Source: Seriola aureovittata
Lineage: Eukaryota; Chordata; Actinopteri; Carangiformes; Carangidae
Assembly (NCBI RefSeq): GCF_021018895.1
Contig: NC_079368.1
Coordinates: 14,573,856 to 14,637,855 of the forward strand
DNA: 64,000 nt
Direction of reading: 5' to 3'
Position 1 is the stretch's first letter. Every line of letters starts with the position of its first letter. Positions 33,237-48,106 of the stretch are shown piece by piece. Made by a program: the position numbers and the translations under genes. The notes under the pieces are model-generated. The model was given only the letters and a program-made list of their open reading frames with translations. It was not told the DNA's origin and ran no database searches.

Positions 33237-36200
33237 TTAGTTGGTATTCTCCTTTGTGGTGATGGTGACAAGCTGCTTGGCGGCCTTGGCAATATCATAA
33301 GCACATTGGATGACCTGCTGAGTGACCAGCTGCATGTCCGGTCCTGGGCAGCCCTCTGAAGGCACCGCCTTCCTGCACTCGCTCTGAAGCCGGTATGCGC
33401 TGGAGGTCAACAAGCGCAGAGAGCCTCTAACAGTCTCTGAGCGTGGCCTCTGCAGAGGAAGGTTAAAATATCTTGATACTCATGGAAAGTGTCCATTCAA
33501 AAGTCAACAGATTTGTGCAAAGGGAGACAGGTTGATGGATATCCTTTAGAACGACATTGACCTCTGCTGGCCTAGGACTGAACCTGGCCAGTCTACTTTG
33601 GTTTGTCTACCAAACTACCTCTTCTTTTAACACATTTACACACACACACTTAAGAATTTGTATATTTATCATACAACATTATGTTTAGGAGCAACAAATT
33701 TTTAATTTAATTTGAATAAAAAAACAAGTAAATTAGGTATAGGTATTCGTGCCAGCTTTTATAATAACAAATACACTAGCTCATTGATCCATTCTCTCCA
33801 AGCTTAATACAGAGAAGGTTGTTTCCATACCTTGGGAAAAAGAGCAGCCATTTCTGTTACAGCCACGTGTATTCTTTCTGAGCAGGGTATGAAGCTGTGA
33901 GGAGAAGAGATTTGTCAATGAGTTCAAAATATTGATGTCACATTCATACAAATCTCTAAATTATTGAACAAATCTTGATAACATATCAATTAAACAAAAG
34001 CTATTACATGCAAGTCAACTTACAGAGCAAGATACTACATTGTACTCACAGCACACCATGCATTATTATCTACAACTTCAGGTTAACATCAACTAAAACA
34101 TGCTGTTGAACAGACATTTAGTCTGTAAGAACAATTGTGTATTTTAAAATGATGGAACCACAGTAGAAACAATATCAAGCTGAAAAATCCATAAAAAATA
34201 TCTATCAAAAACAAGCTGCTGCAAAGATGTAACTTTTAACTTTTCATCAACAAACTGAAGCCAATTCGGAGTCAGTGCTAAAGAGAAGAAAAATCAATCA
34301 AGGGAAGTTGTCAACTGTTATTCAACTGTTTCAATAGTTTCAAGCATTCAGTAGCACATCAAAGAAAAAGAGAAAGCTTGTTAGCAGGTGAGAGAAGAAA
34401 AAGCATGAAGCTGAAACTGTTTGAGGGAGAGGAAAATGAAACTGTGCCTGGGAGGCAGGGACAGAAGCCAGAGTACCAGGAGGTGGGGTCAGGGGACCGG
34501 AGGCTTAGCGGCTGAAGGGGAGGGGGGGCCTTCTCAGCCCAGGGTACCAGAGTGCTGAAACATCCCAGGCTGTGCCTGAGCCGACGCACACCTTCACGCT
34601 CACATGGTCTGCTCACAGGAGTGAGGGGATGGGACAACGCAACACCAAAACAACATCATATCAGCGGAGCAGAGTGGAAGTAGAATGAGGGGGGAGAGTG
34701 AAGATTACAGAAAAAAAGGGAAATGATAGAAGGTACACACAACTAAACATAACAGAATAATGATGAATGTAAGAGGAACTTCAGGTTTAACATGGAAGTA
34801 AGGAAACAAAAGCTAAAAACCAGATCCTAAACTAATTCAAGACCAAATCCTCTTCAGATTCTGACCTGTCATGTTTGTTCTCCTGAGCAGCTCGCAGCAG
34901 CTCTTGGATATTTTTGGTGATCTGCTCGGTTTTGCGGATGACGTCCTCTGTGCTGGGAAGTGTGGGGTCTGACTCCATCTCCAGATCATCCAGTTCAGGG
35001 ATGGAGCTGCCCTCACCTAGCCAGCCACTGCTCCTCAGCCTCCCTCTCCTGCACAAACTACAGGAATAAAATCACAAGAAATTGTGTCTACTGCCAAAAC
35101 CACTGCTTTTTGTTTTTACTCTAAGACAAAACAGCAGATAATTCACTTTAAAACCCCTTTAAACTGTATTTAAGAACCAGGAAACACACTTATCGTCTAT
35201 GACTCGTCAACGAGTACAAACTTGCTCTTACCCTGAATCATCCATCTCAGACTCATAGAACGTGTTGTCATAGTCACTTTCTGGCATGCTGCTTTGCTTC
35301 TCTAACTTTGAGGCCTAGAGGGAAGAGAAAAGAAAAAAAAAAAACTGATAACGTGTCTCATGCAAGACGTCCCATGTCTCTGACGATATATAAATCAGAA
35401 ACAGCTGTGGTGAAATCACAATTTCAATGCTACACGTCAAGTTCATCGACAAAGAACGAAAGCAGGTACTGAATGTACCCCTTTCTGTTCGTTGTGCCAA
35501 CATCAGTGTGACAATGTCAAATTGGAATATAAACACGTAAATGTGGTGCAGATGACTGAAACAAGCCAATAAAGCTGTGAAGCAAGAGCATATAATACAT
35601 TTACAGCATTCATTATAGGATTAGTAAAACAGATTTTGCAGAGTTCAGACAGTTTATTGATGTCAGTATGATATAATCACCACTGCTGACTTGCTTAAAA
35701 TTTACCTGATCTTCATCAAATGTGACAACACGTTAATTTTTGTATGAAAACTTTCAACCTCCTGAAGTAAGGGTGGATTCATGGATGACAATTAACAAAA
35801 CAGTCAAACAAAGAGACTAATAATCAGCAACACATGGCTACAAACATTACATCAGCACCATGACACACAAGCGTTACTCATTCTCCAAATTAAAACTGAA
35901 GAAAACCCCTGAGGGTCATTATTTGAGGATGGGAAGTCAGGGTTCAGATGAGTTCATAAATAAAACTAAATCACACGTAGCACAACTACAAAGTGAATCA
36001 CACAAAAAAGGACCGCCTTATTTTCACTGCGAGCAGAGATGTTCATCGTAACTTAGACTTTAGGCAGATTCCTTATCAGACTGAAAGCTTCACTTATAAA
36101 CAGGAAGCAGAGACGAACGAGTAAACTGGCGTCACACAGGCCGAAAGTGCACCACGTTCATAACGTTTCAATCCGTGTCCAAGAATCTAAACAGAATCTT

Positions 36201-36514
36201 TAACCTGTATGCAGTGGAAAACTCTATGCGGCACACATGAGCTTGCCTCAGGGAAGGCGATTAGTTCATACATGTTTAGATAAGCCTTTGTTCTGCCTTA
36301 AGAGATGACTAAAACAACTCCTGGGTCAAAAGTGTTGAGAGCATGCTGTTGGAAGCTCACTGTGCAAAATGGCCAAGCATTTGTTAGAGACAGAGTAAAA
36401 CAAGCTTTTCTTGACACTGAGAGCATTTGAAATGAAAAACAGGAGTTTAACAACTTCAGATGTATAAAATATACATTTAACAATCCCACAAAATACTCAA
36501 ATCATCATTATTAT

Positions 36515-36556
<42 letters not shown>

Positions 36557-39500
36557 GACAGGTGGTTGTTAAATAAAACACTATAAACTTTTCCCAACTG
36601 CTTCACAGGTCTCTGGAGCAAAGAAAGAAAGCATTAAAATAAGCAGAAGCTGCATCAAAAGCGCAACTTTCTGCTCAACGTTCCGCGGTCAGGCAGAGGT
36701 TTTGCCATTACAAAACCACACAGTTCCACTTGTTTAGCTGCACAGTGAGGATGATGCTGATGAAGGCAGGTGTCTGGTGGTGAGGGCAGCCGGTGGAGGG
36801 TTGGCTCATGCAGCAGGACAGATAAGGAGCAGCGTATGGAGGACAGAGGAAGGTGAGGCAGGAGAAAGAGGAAGTAATGGTAAAGGGCTCCGGGTGGATT
36901 TGCTGTGTCCCACGAGGTGTGGACCAAGTGAAGATGTACTTAACCTTTTGAGCACTTTCGTCCTTCGACCAAGACAGGGTGGATGGAAATGAGGGGAGGG
37001 ATGAAGAGGTGGTCACAAAAGCGCCCCTTTCCGTCTAAAGACAGGGTTCAGATCACATTTTAAGGACACATTTCTTAAGTTAAAAAAGAGTTGTTTTTTT
37101 TACAAACTATAAAGCGGGATGAATGAGATTAGATGTCCAACAAGCCTTTTCAAGCCAGGTAAGGCTTAACCCAGATACTGTATGTCGAGAATGGAGCTGA
37201 TGGAAAACTTTATCTGTGCAATGAACATGACAATAAAGTTGAAGTATGAAAAATATAATTATTTATAAGGATTAAACTCAAGATTAATCAATGATATGTA
37301 GACAACTTGAAAGAGCTCAGTTGTTTTTTTCAAATCATCCAACATTTACTCCCTGAGCAGTGTCCTGGAAAAAACATGACTGTAGACTCATTAAGAGAAA
37401 TGTACCAGAAAACCATGATTCAAAGGCTCAAATATAACTGCATAAATCAAAAAGAGAATTTAAACAGATGAGAAGGTGAAGTGAGTGTGTGAATTTGACA
37501 TGCATTACAAAAACACAGAGTATTTGTATGGTAGTTTTAATGCTTCATCAACATAAAAACACAGTACAAACCTTCAAAGTTTATCATAATAACAGCATCC
37601 CCTTGCTTGTACAACTACGTTTTTGTCTAACAAACACTCCAGTAAACAACAGATATATGCAGATAATAGTCTTGTGTATGTTTCAAAACTGGACAAAATG
37701 AAATGTGACTGGCTGTATCTAAATGAATACCATTGTGATGTTTGATGGCTGTCTCTGATGCAGCAGAAAACTAACAAGTGGCAAATGAGTGAGGATTTTT
37801 TTTTTTAATAAATAAATAAATGAATTTTTTTTTTTTAAATGGCAGAGAGAAAGGTTTGCAGACAGGGTGAAGACATGAGGGAAAGTCATGGAAACAGGGC
37901 AGTGGAGAGGAAATGGCAAAGGAGAGCAGGGAACAGGTCTTACTTACATGAGGTGGGAAGGGTTGCAGGGTGGGGATACCCTCCTCTGGGTAGGGAGTTT
38001 CCCCTTTAGGGAGATAAGGCTTCAGGCCTGAGCCGGTCTCATACATAGACATGGGCCGACTGGCCCGCGCAGACTGCCGGCGTTTCAGGGCTGAGGGACT
38101 GGAGGGGTCAGGGTAGTCTGAACCGCTGGGGATCTGATAGATATTGGTTGTGACCTGCCGCCTTAGAGAGGTGTTCTCGCTTTGCAGAGATTGCAGCTGG
38201 AAGAGACGGTCAGCAATACACTAAGAGGTGCTTTCAGCAAAGCAAGCTTTGTTCCCTGTCCCGATCCATTCTGTCTTTACAGTATACAGCTTTTCTCCCA
38301 TTCTTCCTCTAAATATTTCTATTATACTTTGACAGTCTGCTACAGTCTGTATGCTAAAAGTCACGTTATTACAATTCTGCTATATATATATATATATTCT
38401 GTATATTATTATTCCCATGATACAGGAAGTTCAGAACAGCTCTCACAACAAAAGCCAGAGAACCAAGTTTCTGACTTGTCACCATCATACAAAACCTGAA
38501 GCTGCTTCAATGATAATGAATTACAGAGACTCTCATGTCTGTTGGGTATGTACTTGCTATGCGTACTTGCTTAAGCTTCAGAGAAATATCTGCTGAGGAT
38601 GCTCTTATAGGATAATGTACAGGGTTACATTTTCCCATAAGAATAAACTTGTATTGTGCTGCAATATCCACAAAGTTAATCATCCTTGTCACTGTTACTC
38701 AAACAGCTTCCAGTTTTCATGATGACAACATCCAGTAGTTATCAGCTGTAATTACAAACATAGTCTTATCTGAGCCACCTAACATCACAGGAATAACCTG
38801 AATTTTCCTTTGGGAGGGATTTTTCCTCTGGTCTAAAAATGCAAAGCAAGTGATAAGCAAGCAAAAGATTGTTGCACAAGTAAGCAACACAGGTGCAGTT
38901 TAAGTCAAGGGTGTAGCTACAGTACAGACAGATTGAGAGAATCAAGAATGAACAAAATCAAGAAGATTTTGTCAAAGATAAACTGGCCTTAATTAATGCA
39001 ACCACTTGCATTCAATGCAGAGACAACGGGAGATCTTGTGTGCTGGTCAGTAAAAGTGGGGAGGTGAAAATACTAAGATGCATGATGACTTAGTTATTGA
39101 CATCAGTGTTTGGTCAAGACTGATTCCAATTAAAGTTGAAGACTGTGCTGATTTGTTCATGAAATTGTGTTTAAATATAACAGGAAACTGAATGAGAAAT
39201 ATGGTATACATCTGTCCTGTGACAGAACCATTTGTAAGGACTACCATAATATATCATGACAAGTCGTATATCCTACATGCTTCTCCACCACATCTTTATC
39301 TGGATGTGGTCTTTGCTGAGAATCTTTGAGCCATGGGTTAAGACAATGTACACTACAGTGCTGTGTGTCTACTGCAGGGGAGTGAAAGAACGACCTCCAG
39401 CGCAACCAAGAGAGAGAGTCGCCCCAAACGATCTGCATCCTCCTTCCAAACCGCCAAATTAAAGCAATTTTAAACATAAGAAAACAAAAATGTAACCTCA

Positions 39501-42500
39501 CTGTCAGGGATCCATTTGAACAAAATATCTTGCTAGCACATTCTTAGAACATCTGTGGTCAAAAATATATAAAATATATCGATATATCAAATACTAAGGA
39601 CAGTTTGGTGTAACAGAGTAATCCAGGTTTGCATCAGCTGAGGAGTATGCTTTCTATGAAATTTCTATAAATTGTAACAATTTCGAAAACATATCAAATA
39701 ATAAATGCACATGTACTAAAGGATGTTACCAAAAACAACAGCTGGAAATCTTTTAAAAACATTCTACCTAACACAATATATGTGATGAAGCAAGGCACAC
39801 ACATACAATTTCAGTTAGTCACTATGTACTATGAAGAGATTAAAAACCAGTCAATTATGTCATGCTCTCAAAACATGCTTGTTAGTAACATTAGATAGCA
39901 TTGCTTTAACTATAATTTATATATTACAAAAAAAATGTGACTAAACTGTGTTTGTTATTAACTGGAGCTAGGGTGCATTCGTTCTTCTCAAATCCACAAA
40001 ACAAACCAACACACACAAAAAATAAAAAAATCTCCAGTTTACATTCAAGCTTTGAAATTGAACATGCTGGCCAAAACAGAGGGTGGACCAGCAGGGTGTC
40101 ACAGCAGCCTTATCTTGCAACAGAGTATCTCTATTCAGGTAGCTCGGCCCTCAATACAACCCACAGCCCGGGCCTCCACACCAGAGAGCGATCGCACTGG
40201 GCAGGAGAAGAGCTCTGCTGACCGCTGTGGCCCCCCCTCAGGCTGGCCCCCCGGTGTTAGTGATCTTATGGGTGGAGCTCGGTGGATACCTTTTTCTGCA
40301 TGAGCCTCAGCTCATCACTCAGGTTGTTGTTGGCTTTCATGAGCTGCTGGATCTTGGCTTCAGAGGCAGAGAGCGCATTTTTCACCTCCAAGTATTCTTG
40401 CATAGTAATCGGGCTATCTGAGAGGTCAGAGTCCAGACTCTGTGGGGTTGAAAACATAACAGTGAGGGCACCTGGGGAGAGAGAGAGAGATGGTGTCTGC
40501 TTCCTTTGTCATAGTGATGCTACGGTACCTTGGTCCTATCTCCTTTGCTCGAGGGGAGCTCTTGATCTGTATCCTCATCAGAAGCAACACTATCATAGTC
40601 AGGCTGGTCGTTGTCCTGGCTATCACTACAATGCCTGACAGTCACACTCTTCAGGATGAGTTCAACATTGTCTGGAATGAAGAGACACAGAGTGAAATAC
40701 TTACATCTGTGCTACACTTGTCCAGTGTCTGTAAGATCTTGGAGTAAAGTAACAATTAGTCACTGACCTTTGGGACTGGCTATTGAATTCCCTTGTTGTC
40801 TCCGCTTAGCATCACTTAGTATGTCAATCACAAGAGTGGCAAATTCATGTGCGTTAAATCTTGCAAGCTTCTGTCGACCCTAATTTAAAAAAAAAAAATA
40901 ATAATCTAAGGTCAAACTGAATATGTATAAAGAGAAATTATTAAGTGTTAGTGTGGGAGCTCTGTAGAGCTGGCTTGCCTGGTTTCGTGTTGATGAATAC
41001 TCTGGATTCACAGGGAGGAAAGGCACCACCGTTGTCTCTGTCACCAGGGTGCTGTGATTCTGCGTGGCCAACCACACTACAGGTAATCAAGAAATCAATA
41101 GTGTTAAGTTCAGAGTTTTGCATTTAGCACAAGAACTGCAACAATAAAGCCATCAGTGTGAGTAGCTGTCAGGATACAAGACAGCACAAAAAAAACTTTG
41201 CTTTTACCTGCATCGGTCTCTCGTCTGTCGACCTCATCGTACACATCCATGGCCAAGTCCTCGAATAAATGATTACTGAGCTGCATTAAAATTTTGGAAT
41301 TACACATAGTCAGACATTAGTCAGAAGAGGGAAAAAAGCTCAGTGCAGTGAAATTCTGAAATTGATCACTGCAACGATACTTACAGACTGTAGTTTCTTC
41401 TTTGCTGCTTTGGCCAGTTCTGATAAATCTAAACTGCTACAGAAAGAAGAAAAACTCTAATAATTATATGCTGCTGAAGTAATAGGTCAACATGGTGCAT
41501 ACTTCATTCTGATTAATACTTACATGTTCCTATCCATCATGAGAGAGCAATGAAAAAGATCAAACATCACATTTCAGTTTAAGAGGAACAGTGGTTGCTC
41601 TGCCACAACAGACTTGTTTGGAGTTACGAGTTGAAAGTTTAGAGTTGTTCGATAAATTATTTGCAGCAATTACACAGTTAGTGGGTATGTCAACTATTTC
41701 ACTGGGCCTGTTTCCTCCACCTCAGATAATAGATGCTGCTGGGAGCTGAACAGCGTGTCAGAACAGGCCTCAGAGCAAAAACAACCACAAACAACTGCCC
41801 CAGCACTTTACTCTGCTGGCTCGATTCAAGTTAAACCCAATCATTCAGGCACATGACAATTTAAAGACAAATCACTTAATATCCACTTAAGACTTATGCG
41901 TTCTTACCTGTCGGCCATTTGTGGAACAATGAAGTGCTGGCCGTTTTTATGATCTGAAAGGAACGACAAGAAAGTTCTGCATGACTGCCAGAATCAATGA
42001 CGACTCATCAACTCATCAGTGCTTGTTTTTATCTGCTTGGAGTGCAACATAGATGACTGATGACATTTTCAGCCAGGTTTCAGGTATCTTCACAATTACA
42101 GAGAAGTGTACGGGGTCAAACCTACCTTTCTCTCCAATTAGGCGGAACAATCACACAGAATTACATGCACATGTTCTTTGACCCATTTCCTTTTAAACTG
42201 ATATACAATTCATTTGTAGCTATCTCTCACTGCATACCTGGTTTCCTCCCACACAGGTAGAACGCCAGTCGATCAGTTAGCTCATACTGAATCTCCACCA
42301 GTCTATCTGCCAGGTCATGGTGGCCAGCTTCCCTACAAAGGCGCATGTTTAAAAAAAACACTTAAAAAAAAGGGAGAAATTACCCAAATTAAGCCCATAA
42401 GTTTTTGTGTTTGCATTTTAAAAGATTATTGAAAATAGCTTACCTTGCATAGTCAGTGGGAGTTTTGCCATTGCTGTCAGGGGCCCCAGGATCTGCCCCA

Positions 42501-45500
42501 TAAACAGTTAACAGCTCAGCCTGAGATACCTGCCCTGCCTTTGCAGCTACATGCAAGGGAGTGTTTCCTTTTTCCTAGAGGAGAAGCAGATTTAAGGCCT
42601 CAAATCAACATAAAAGGTTTTGTACAAATAAAAATTCAGGTTTGATAGTGAGTAGGTGAATCTTACAGGGTGAAAAAAATTAGCTTGTGCTCCCAGGGAT
42701 AGCAACCTCAAACACGTCTCAAGATTCCCGGTGCGTACACTAGAGTGAAGTTGCTGAAAAAAACAACAACAAAAAAAAAAAACACTATTACTATGAATTA
42801 ATAAAATTCAATGATAAAGGTTCATACAAAACTGTGTTTCAATTTTCTCATAATCAGTGTGAGCGGCTTCACCTTGCTTAAATCCTTGGCTGTTGAGCTG
42901 TCATCCTCCCGACAAGGCATGCGATGGACAAATGCCAGCATTTGATATTTGGCTCTTATAAACTCTGATTTGTTTGGACTGTTGGGACAATGTGAAAAAT
43001 ACAGGTTCAAAAAGAAAAAAGAGAGTCTATCAATAAGCAAGCGGCACATTTTAACACTAGAACTTCAACAATTAAGTTTTTTGTTTATTAAATTAAAATC
43101 TAGCAAACAAAAAATAGTCCATAATGATTTTCAAACAATTATGACTCACTGCAGTTTGTCCTGAGGGTTGGCCTTGCGTTTTCCACTCATCACAGATGCA
43201 GGGTCCAGAAGGGAGTGCTCCCATATTGAATTTGCACCATTGCTATATAAGGTCTGAACCATCTAGGTGAAATCAAAAAAGAGAGCTATAAAATGTGTCC
43301 TGCTGGTTTAGCTTGTAGAATTCTGACTGGCTGTTAATAATTCCCTCCCTGAACAAACATTTTCTATATTTGGACATAATCAATACACCTCAGTGAGATC
43401 CGATGCAGAACTGTTGTCAACAGATTTATCTTGAGCAAAGAGACAGTGCAGTAATACAGATTCTGTGCAAGGATAAAGGTCACTTTATCTTTACACAGAC
43501 AATTCAGCCTCCGACAACAACTTCACGGCCGCAAATACAAAGATTTGTAGCAGAGGCAAATATAAATCTGCACGACGTTATTACCTGTAGCTGTGTAGGA
43601 GGCCATGGCGTGTGCGTCAGGTGGCGGACTTGGGAGCTATGTCTTCCCAGACTTCGATGAACACTGCAGCACTCATCGCAAATTAACACACCCCTGTTCA
43701 CAGAGGCCCAGCGAGGTTCTGGAAGGACAAGAAATGTGTCACAAGTCATCTCCTCTCTTTACATTCTGTACCATTACTCAAATTATTTCCTTGCTGATCT
43801 AAGCAAGTAAGTGGACCCCAATAATCTCTTGTTTATATTGTTCTAAACTGACTATTACTGATTGGTGCTTAAAGGTTAAGGTCAGAACCAACAATTAACA
43901 GATCCTACTAACACACATTGTTTGTGTAGCCAAATACTGATACAACATTTTGTTCTGTCTTTTTTATTATGATGTAGCACCAAATGTATTCATCCGTGGC
44001 TGAAAACAGTCCCCCAAAAATGCACTGTTTACACCTGCCTGAGTAGCATTTGGTGAAAACCAGTGTTCAGCTGTTTTAGGAAATGAAAAATGAAAAATAA
44101 AAAATATACAGAATGATGCTTGTCAAGTGCCAAGTCAGACCACTGGAAGCATTATTAAGACTAATGTGACATAAACAGTTCAGACAAAGTAGGGTTCAAA
44201 TATTACAGACTGCAAAATTAAGGTTAGACTGACAGAGTATATATAAAGAAAGAAAGAAAAGTAAAGAGCCAAACCTAAATGGCCAGTCATAATAACTTTA
44301 GTAAGCATTTAAGGCCTTTTTCACCCCAGGTTTAGGGAAAGCCTTGCATTGTGAAAAAAGGAAGTGAAAACTAACAGTCGTTGGCTGAAGCTTCTCAGCT
44401 TTATTGTTGAGTAAGAGAGCAGCTTCCTCTTTCAAAAACATTGTTAAAAAATAGCAGATATATGTTATGAAGATTAGTGATGCGTATTCAGGTAATGTGT
44501 GATGTTAGAAATAGAGATACAGTGCACTTACAAGATAAAGTATACTCTGTGACCAAAATAAATATGTGTACTTAACCTTGATCTATTTAGTGCACTTCAT
44601 CTAACATAAATGTCACAGAGTTGTATTGTCTTCCGTCTGTACCGAGACTCTTCTGGCGGCAAAAATATCTCAAGATCAAAAATGCTGTAAATGTATATGC
44701 CACTCCCTATAGCCGATGAACTGTTAAGCAGATTGCATGGCTGGCACTGTGACAGGACAGACAGTGAAGACTGTAAGTGTCTTAGCAGCAGCTGAGGTGT
44801 AGGAGGAACAGCTGCATGGGCTGCTAGTTGGACTCTGGCACCTGGTGCCGAGTTTTCAGGGTCTTCTCCTATCTTACTCTCCACCAAGAACAGAGTGTTA
44901 GTGCTGACATGCCTCTTTTACTCTTTCCTCAACAAGTGCTGCTAAATTTAATACCACATCTTTGAAACTCTAAAAATATTCACAGCCAACAACTGGCGAC
45001 AGTTGTATGGAAGGGCAATCTAGGCCAGCTGCTGTGGAGACCTGGAGGGTGGGGGGTGGGGGGGTTTACTAGCTTGAATGACATGATGAGAAACAAGGTA
45101 CTAAAACTTGAGTAATCCTGAATATTTGGTATACATGTTATTGATTTTCATTGAGTAGACATGTATATCGGTTAACCATGTCCAAAGAATACATTTCTAA
45201 AAACAATGTATGATCTGCTCTCAAAGTATGCCACACTTACAATACATTATGGTGCCACTATAGAAAAAGAAAAAATCTTCTGCATTGAAAGCATGCGGTC
45301 AATTCACTCAGCATCCTGTTTTGCTTCCTGTGCCTGCCGAAAAACATCACGTCATTTCTATATAAATGGGACTTCTGAAAGTACCTCAGACACAATGCAG
45401 CAACTACTGCTTCAGCTTTCACAGAAACATTTCATTGTAAAGGCTTAATTCCCTTTTTATCTCATCCCTAAAACTATTTAGAACAAACAAATATCTGTTA

Positions 45501-46447
45501 GAGGATGTCGACATTGCTCTCATGGCATATAATGGAGACGGTATTAAGTTGAGTCTAGTATTTCATCTGGAGATATCATTGTCTAATAAATCTGCTGCCA
45601 TTCACTACAGATACTACAGTAGGTGGAACAGGTACCACGGGTAGCAGTAGAATATGATAACCATGTTTAGATTTGGGTTCAGGATGTAAAATTAAAAAGA
45701 AAAAAACAAAAAGAGTCCTTTCATACAGTTTAGATTAGATCATTCACACTTTCTCAACATGGGACAGACCTGTCTTTCACTACCAGTATTCATGTGTGGT
45801 TTACAAAAAGCACCACGGCAACAGACCACAGTGCCCACTACCTTTTTTTATGAACGATGCAGTCATCCTACCTGTGCTTCAGTCATGACAGAGATCTTAC
45901 AAAACAGTTTCCTGCTAATCTAGGATGACATTTCATAATAGAAGATTACATTTCAACTATGCTGGAAACCTCTTAGTGTCTCATACGTAACAAGCATATG
46001 CATATTATTTGTTACCTGTGACAAACTTGCATAAAGCAACTGTGCAATAATATTGATACACAACAAAAATGATTTCCTGATCATTTAAAGCAAACAACAC
46101 CGGATGGAAATGGTTAAACAGACAGCTGCTACAGGTCTAATTGCATCCTCAACCCGGGAGCTATACCGTTAGTGGCCTGTCAACAACACTGACAACTTGC
46201 CCTGTCAAAACAACTGTAAACTGCATGTCGAAATAACTGCAAGCGAGAAAGCAGCATTAGCTAGCACCAATAATCTGCTTTAAATCCGAGGTGTGAAGTG
46301 CAAGGCTTTGGCTTACTGAGCATGAAGGAGCAAACGTCAGTAGATAAATAATGGCTAACAGCTAAACCCTGCAGGGATGGTCTTAATTTGCTTACCTGGA
46401 ACACTGCAATCAGCGCACACCTCAGTATTTCGCAGGCGTTTAGACAT
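33237..46447 (-). CDS. git2: ARF GTPase-activating protein GIT2
   Basis: Arf-GAP scaffold that binds PIX and paxillin at focal adhesions and endosomes. The 20 coding exons: 46447-46396, 43718-43585, 43262-43150, 42978-42873, 42753-42667, 42574-42444, 42332-42238, 41953-41908, 41436-41385, 41280-41208, 41076-40979, 40879-40768, 40671-40529, 40439-40290, 38196-37948, 37034-36945, 35314-35232, 35048-34866, 33894-33831, 33449-33237. They total 2274 nt, or 757 aa (human 759). The GAP zinc finger is C11, C14, C31, C34, and the arginine finger is R39 in HRSLGRH. Then come ankyrin repeats (GNTPLHVAAKAGQ), the Spa2 region (LSNHLFEDLAMDVYDEVDRRE), a coiled coil (VKNALSASEAKIQQLMK) and the paxillin-binding helices (QQVIQCAYDIAKAAKQLV). 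The intron after exon 11 has a GC donor. GIT2 is chosen over GIT1 from sequence and synteny. Confidence 0.96.
36517..36553 (+). repeat. Poly-T tract in git2 intron
   Basis: An uninterrupted run of 37 T (37 A in the git2 sense), preceded by ATT repeats. It may be the A-tail of a decayed retroelement, but no body is recognisable beside it. Confidence 0.9.
40977..40978 (-). other. git2: Non-canonical GC splice donor in git2
   Basis: After the codons for S-T-R-N-Q the minus strand reads CAG|GCAAGC, and the next exon resumes with GRQKLARF in frame. A GT donor giving the conserved protein is not available here, so this looks like a GC-AG intron with otherwise strong consensus. Confidence 0.8.
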
Positions 46448-48106
46448 CCTTAACTCAGGAAGAAATGCCTTTTAAAATGAGCAGACTGTGTCCGTTAAGC
46501 CAATCATTGATTATTCTGTGTGGATGCCTTCCACGTTAGCTACACCTAAGTTAGCTAATTAAAAAAACAACCGAAACAACTAGGATGCTACTTCATTCAA
46601 CTTTGGGCTAGCGTATGTGTTACGACCATTACAACGTTGCCCTACGGGAGTAAGGTACAACGCTACTGCCTACAACTTGTCTGACTTAGCACCTGACTAG
46701 CTAACTAGCCTATGGCCGTTTGGTAGTTTACTCCTCAGCCTGTGGTAGACAGCCAGGCTACATAGAGCTACAGCATACCCAGTGGCAGCTGCTACCACTG
46801 TGACCTATTGTGAGAGTACACTGTGCCCACAGTTTAGACACTCAGGAAACAAACGTCGAGAAATAATGGCATGATAGAAACAATTCCTCCATGTGTTGCG
46901 TCACCCTGATTTTTAGAGGTACAGTTAAGAACAAAACCTATACAAAACAATATATTTGTTTGAGTTTGGAAGGTACACACCCTGACAGACGTAGCTGAGG
47001 GCGTTTAAACACTGATGATTTCGGCACAAGAGGTGGGTTTGATCTATGCACCCTTTGACACGGTGTCACAAAAGAGTGCAATTTAAAACTAATAATGACG
47101 ATAAAGCTTGCTGGCTGGATTCCTATCCACCGACGGTAGTCTTTTAAAACACACCTTGCATATCAATATTACTCCTGCACTTTTAAGTAAATTGTCTACA
47201 AATAAAAAAAAAATCAATTGTATTACACAACTGAGGTCAGCCGTGAGACTGAAAGGAAGAATAGAACCGTAAAACAGCAACAGGTACTAAACATACGCTG
47301 ATAGAACAAGCCACCGCGGGTTATTTAATATAACTTGTAACTGTATTGTTAAAATATAGAGTATATATAGTTTAAAATGGCCATGTGTCCTTGTGTACAT
47401 CTCCTACACGATAGTGCGCTGGCGGTAAAGTTTCTGATTTTCAACAAACCTCCCCGTAGAGGCGCTGATTTCATTTCAGCATTAATATAATTATTAATGT
47501 TATATCATTTCATTTATGGCGTTCGTTTTTGTAAATGTTTGAAGGACAATGTTGCGTTAAATTCAGTAATTTAAAATATCGAAGTGTGGCGCAGAATCAA
47601 ATTTATACAGGCAGTGTACTTAGATTGAATGTTTTTCGACCCCCATGCCGACATGTGAAATGGTTGCGTCCAAACTGGAACTGTCTATTCTTTTTTTTCC
47701 TAAAGGCGATAATTTTATCTACAAATCATGTTTCTGTCGTTTATTGACCAAATAAATAATAGCTAATACTCATAAATTAAGTCCTGTTCTTAAAGGTTCT
47801 TGGAAAGCTGTCTTAATTAGATGTTATTGATTAGATCGTGAGTCTGTTTTTATGTAAGACACCCCTATTATTATTGGGTACTACTCCTGGCACTTCCTTG
47901 TTCAAAAGTTTTATTTAGGGGAAGGCTTGGGCAAAAGTTGGTGACCGGTTTGGATATTTTCGATGTTGTTGTTGTCAGATTGTTGGGCATGGATCACATT
48001 TATCGTACATTTTGGCATAACTAGCGTGTAGCTACCGCAGTTTTCCCATGGATGTAATCATTAGAAGCTGGCTAACGTTGCACTGAGAGGCTCCATAAAG
48101 AGGAAG
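46448..48106. promoter_or_regulatory. Head-to-head git2/ankrd13a promoter region
   Basis: About 1.66 kb separates the git2 start codon (46447, minus) from the ankrd13a start codon (48107, plus). Both genes point outward, as in human. The interval holds both 5' leaders and their promoters. No canonical TATA box or specific factor site stands out. Confidence 0.5.

Noticed and set aside
34359..34637. 92-codon minus-strand ORF in a git2 intron as an alternative exon
   Set aside because: No similarity to GIT family sequence, and the surrounding exons already join in phase without it.
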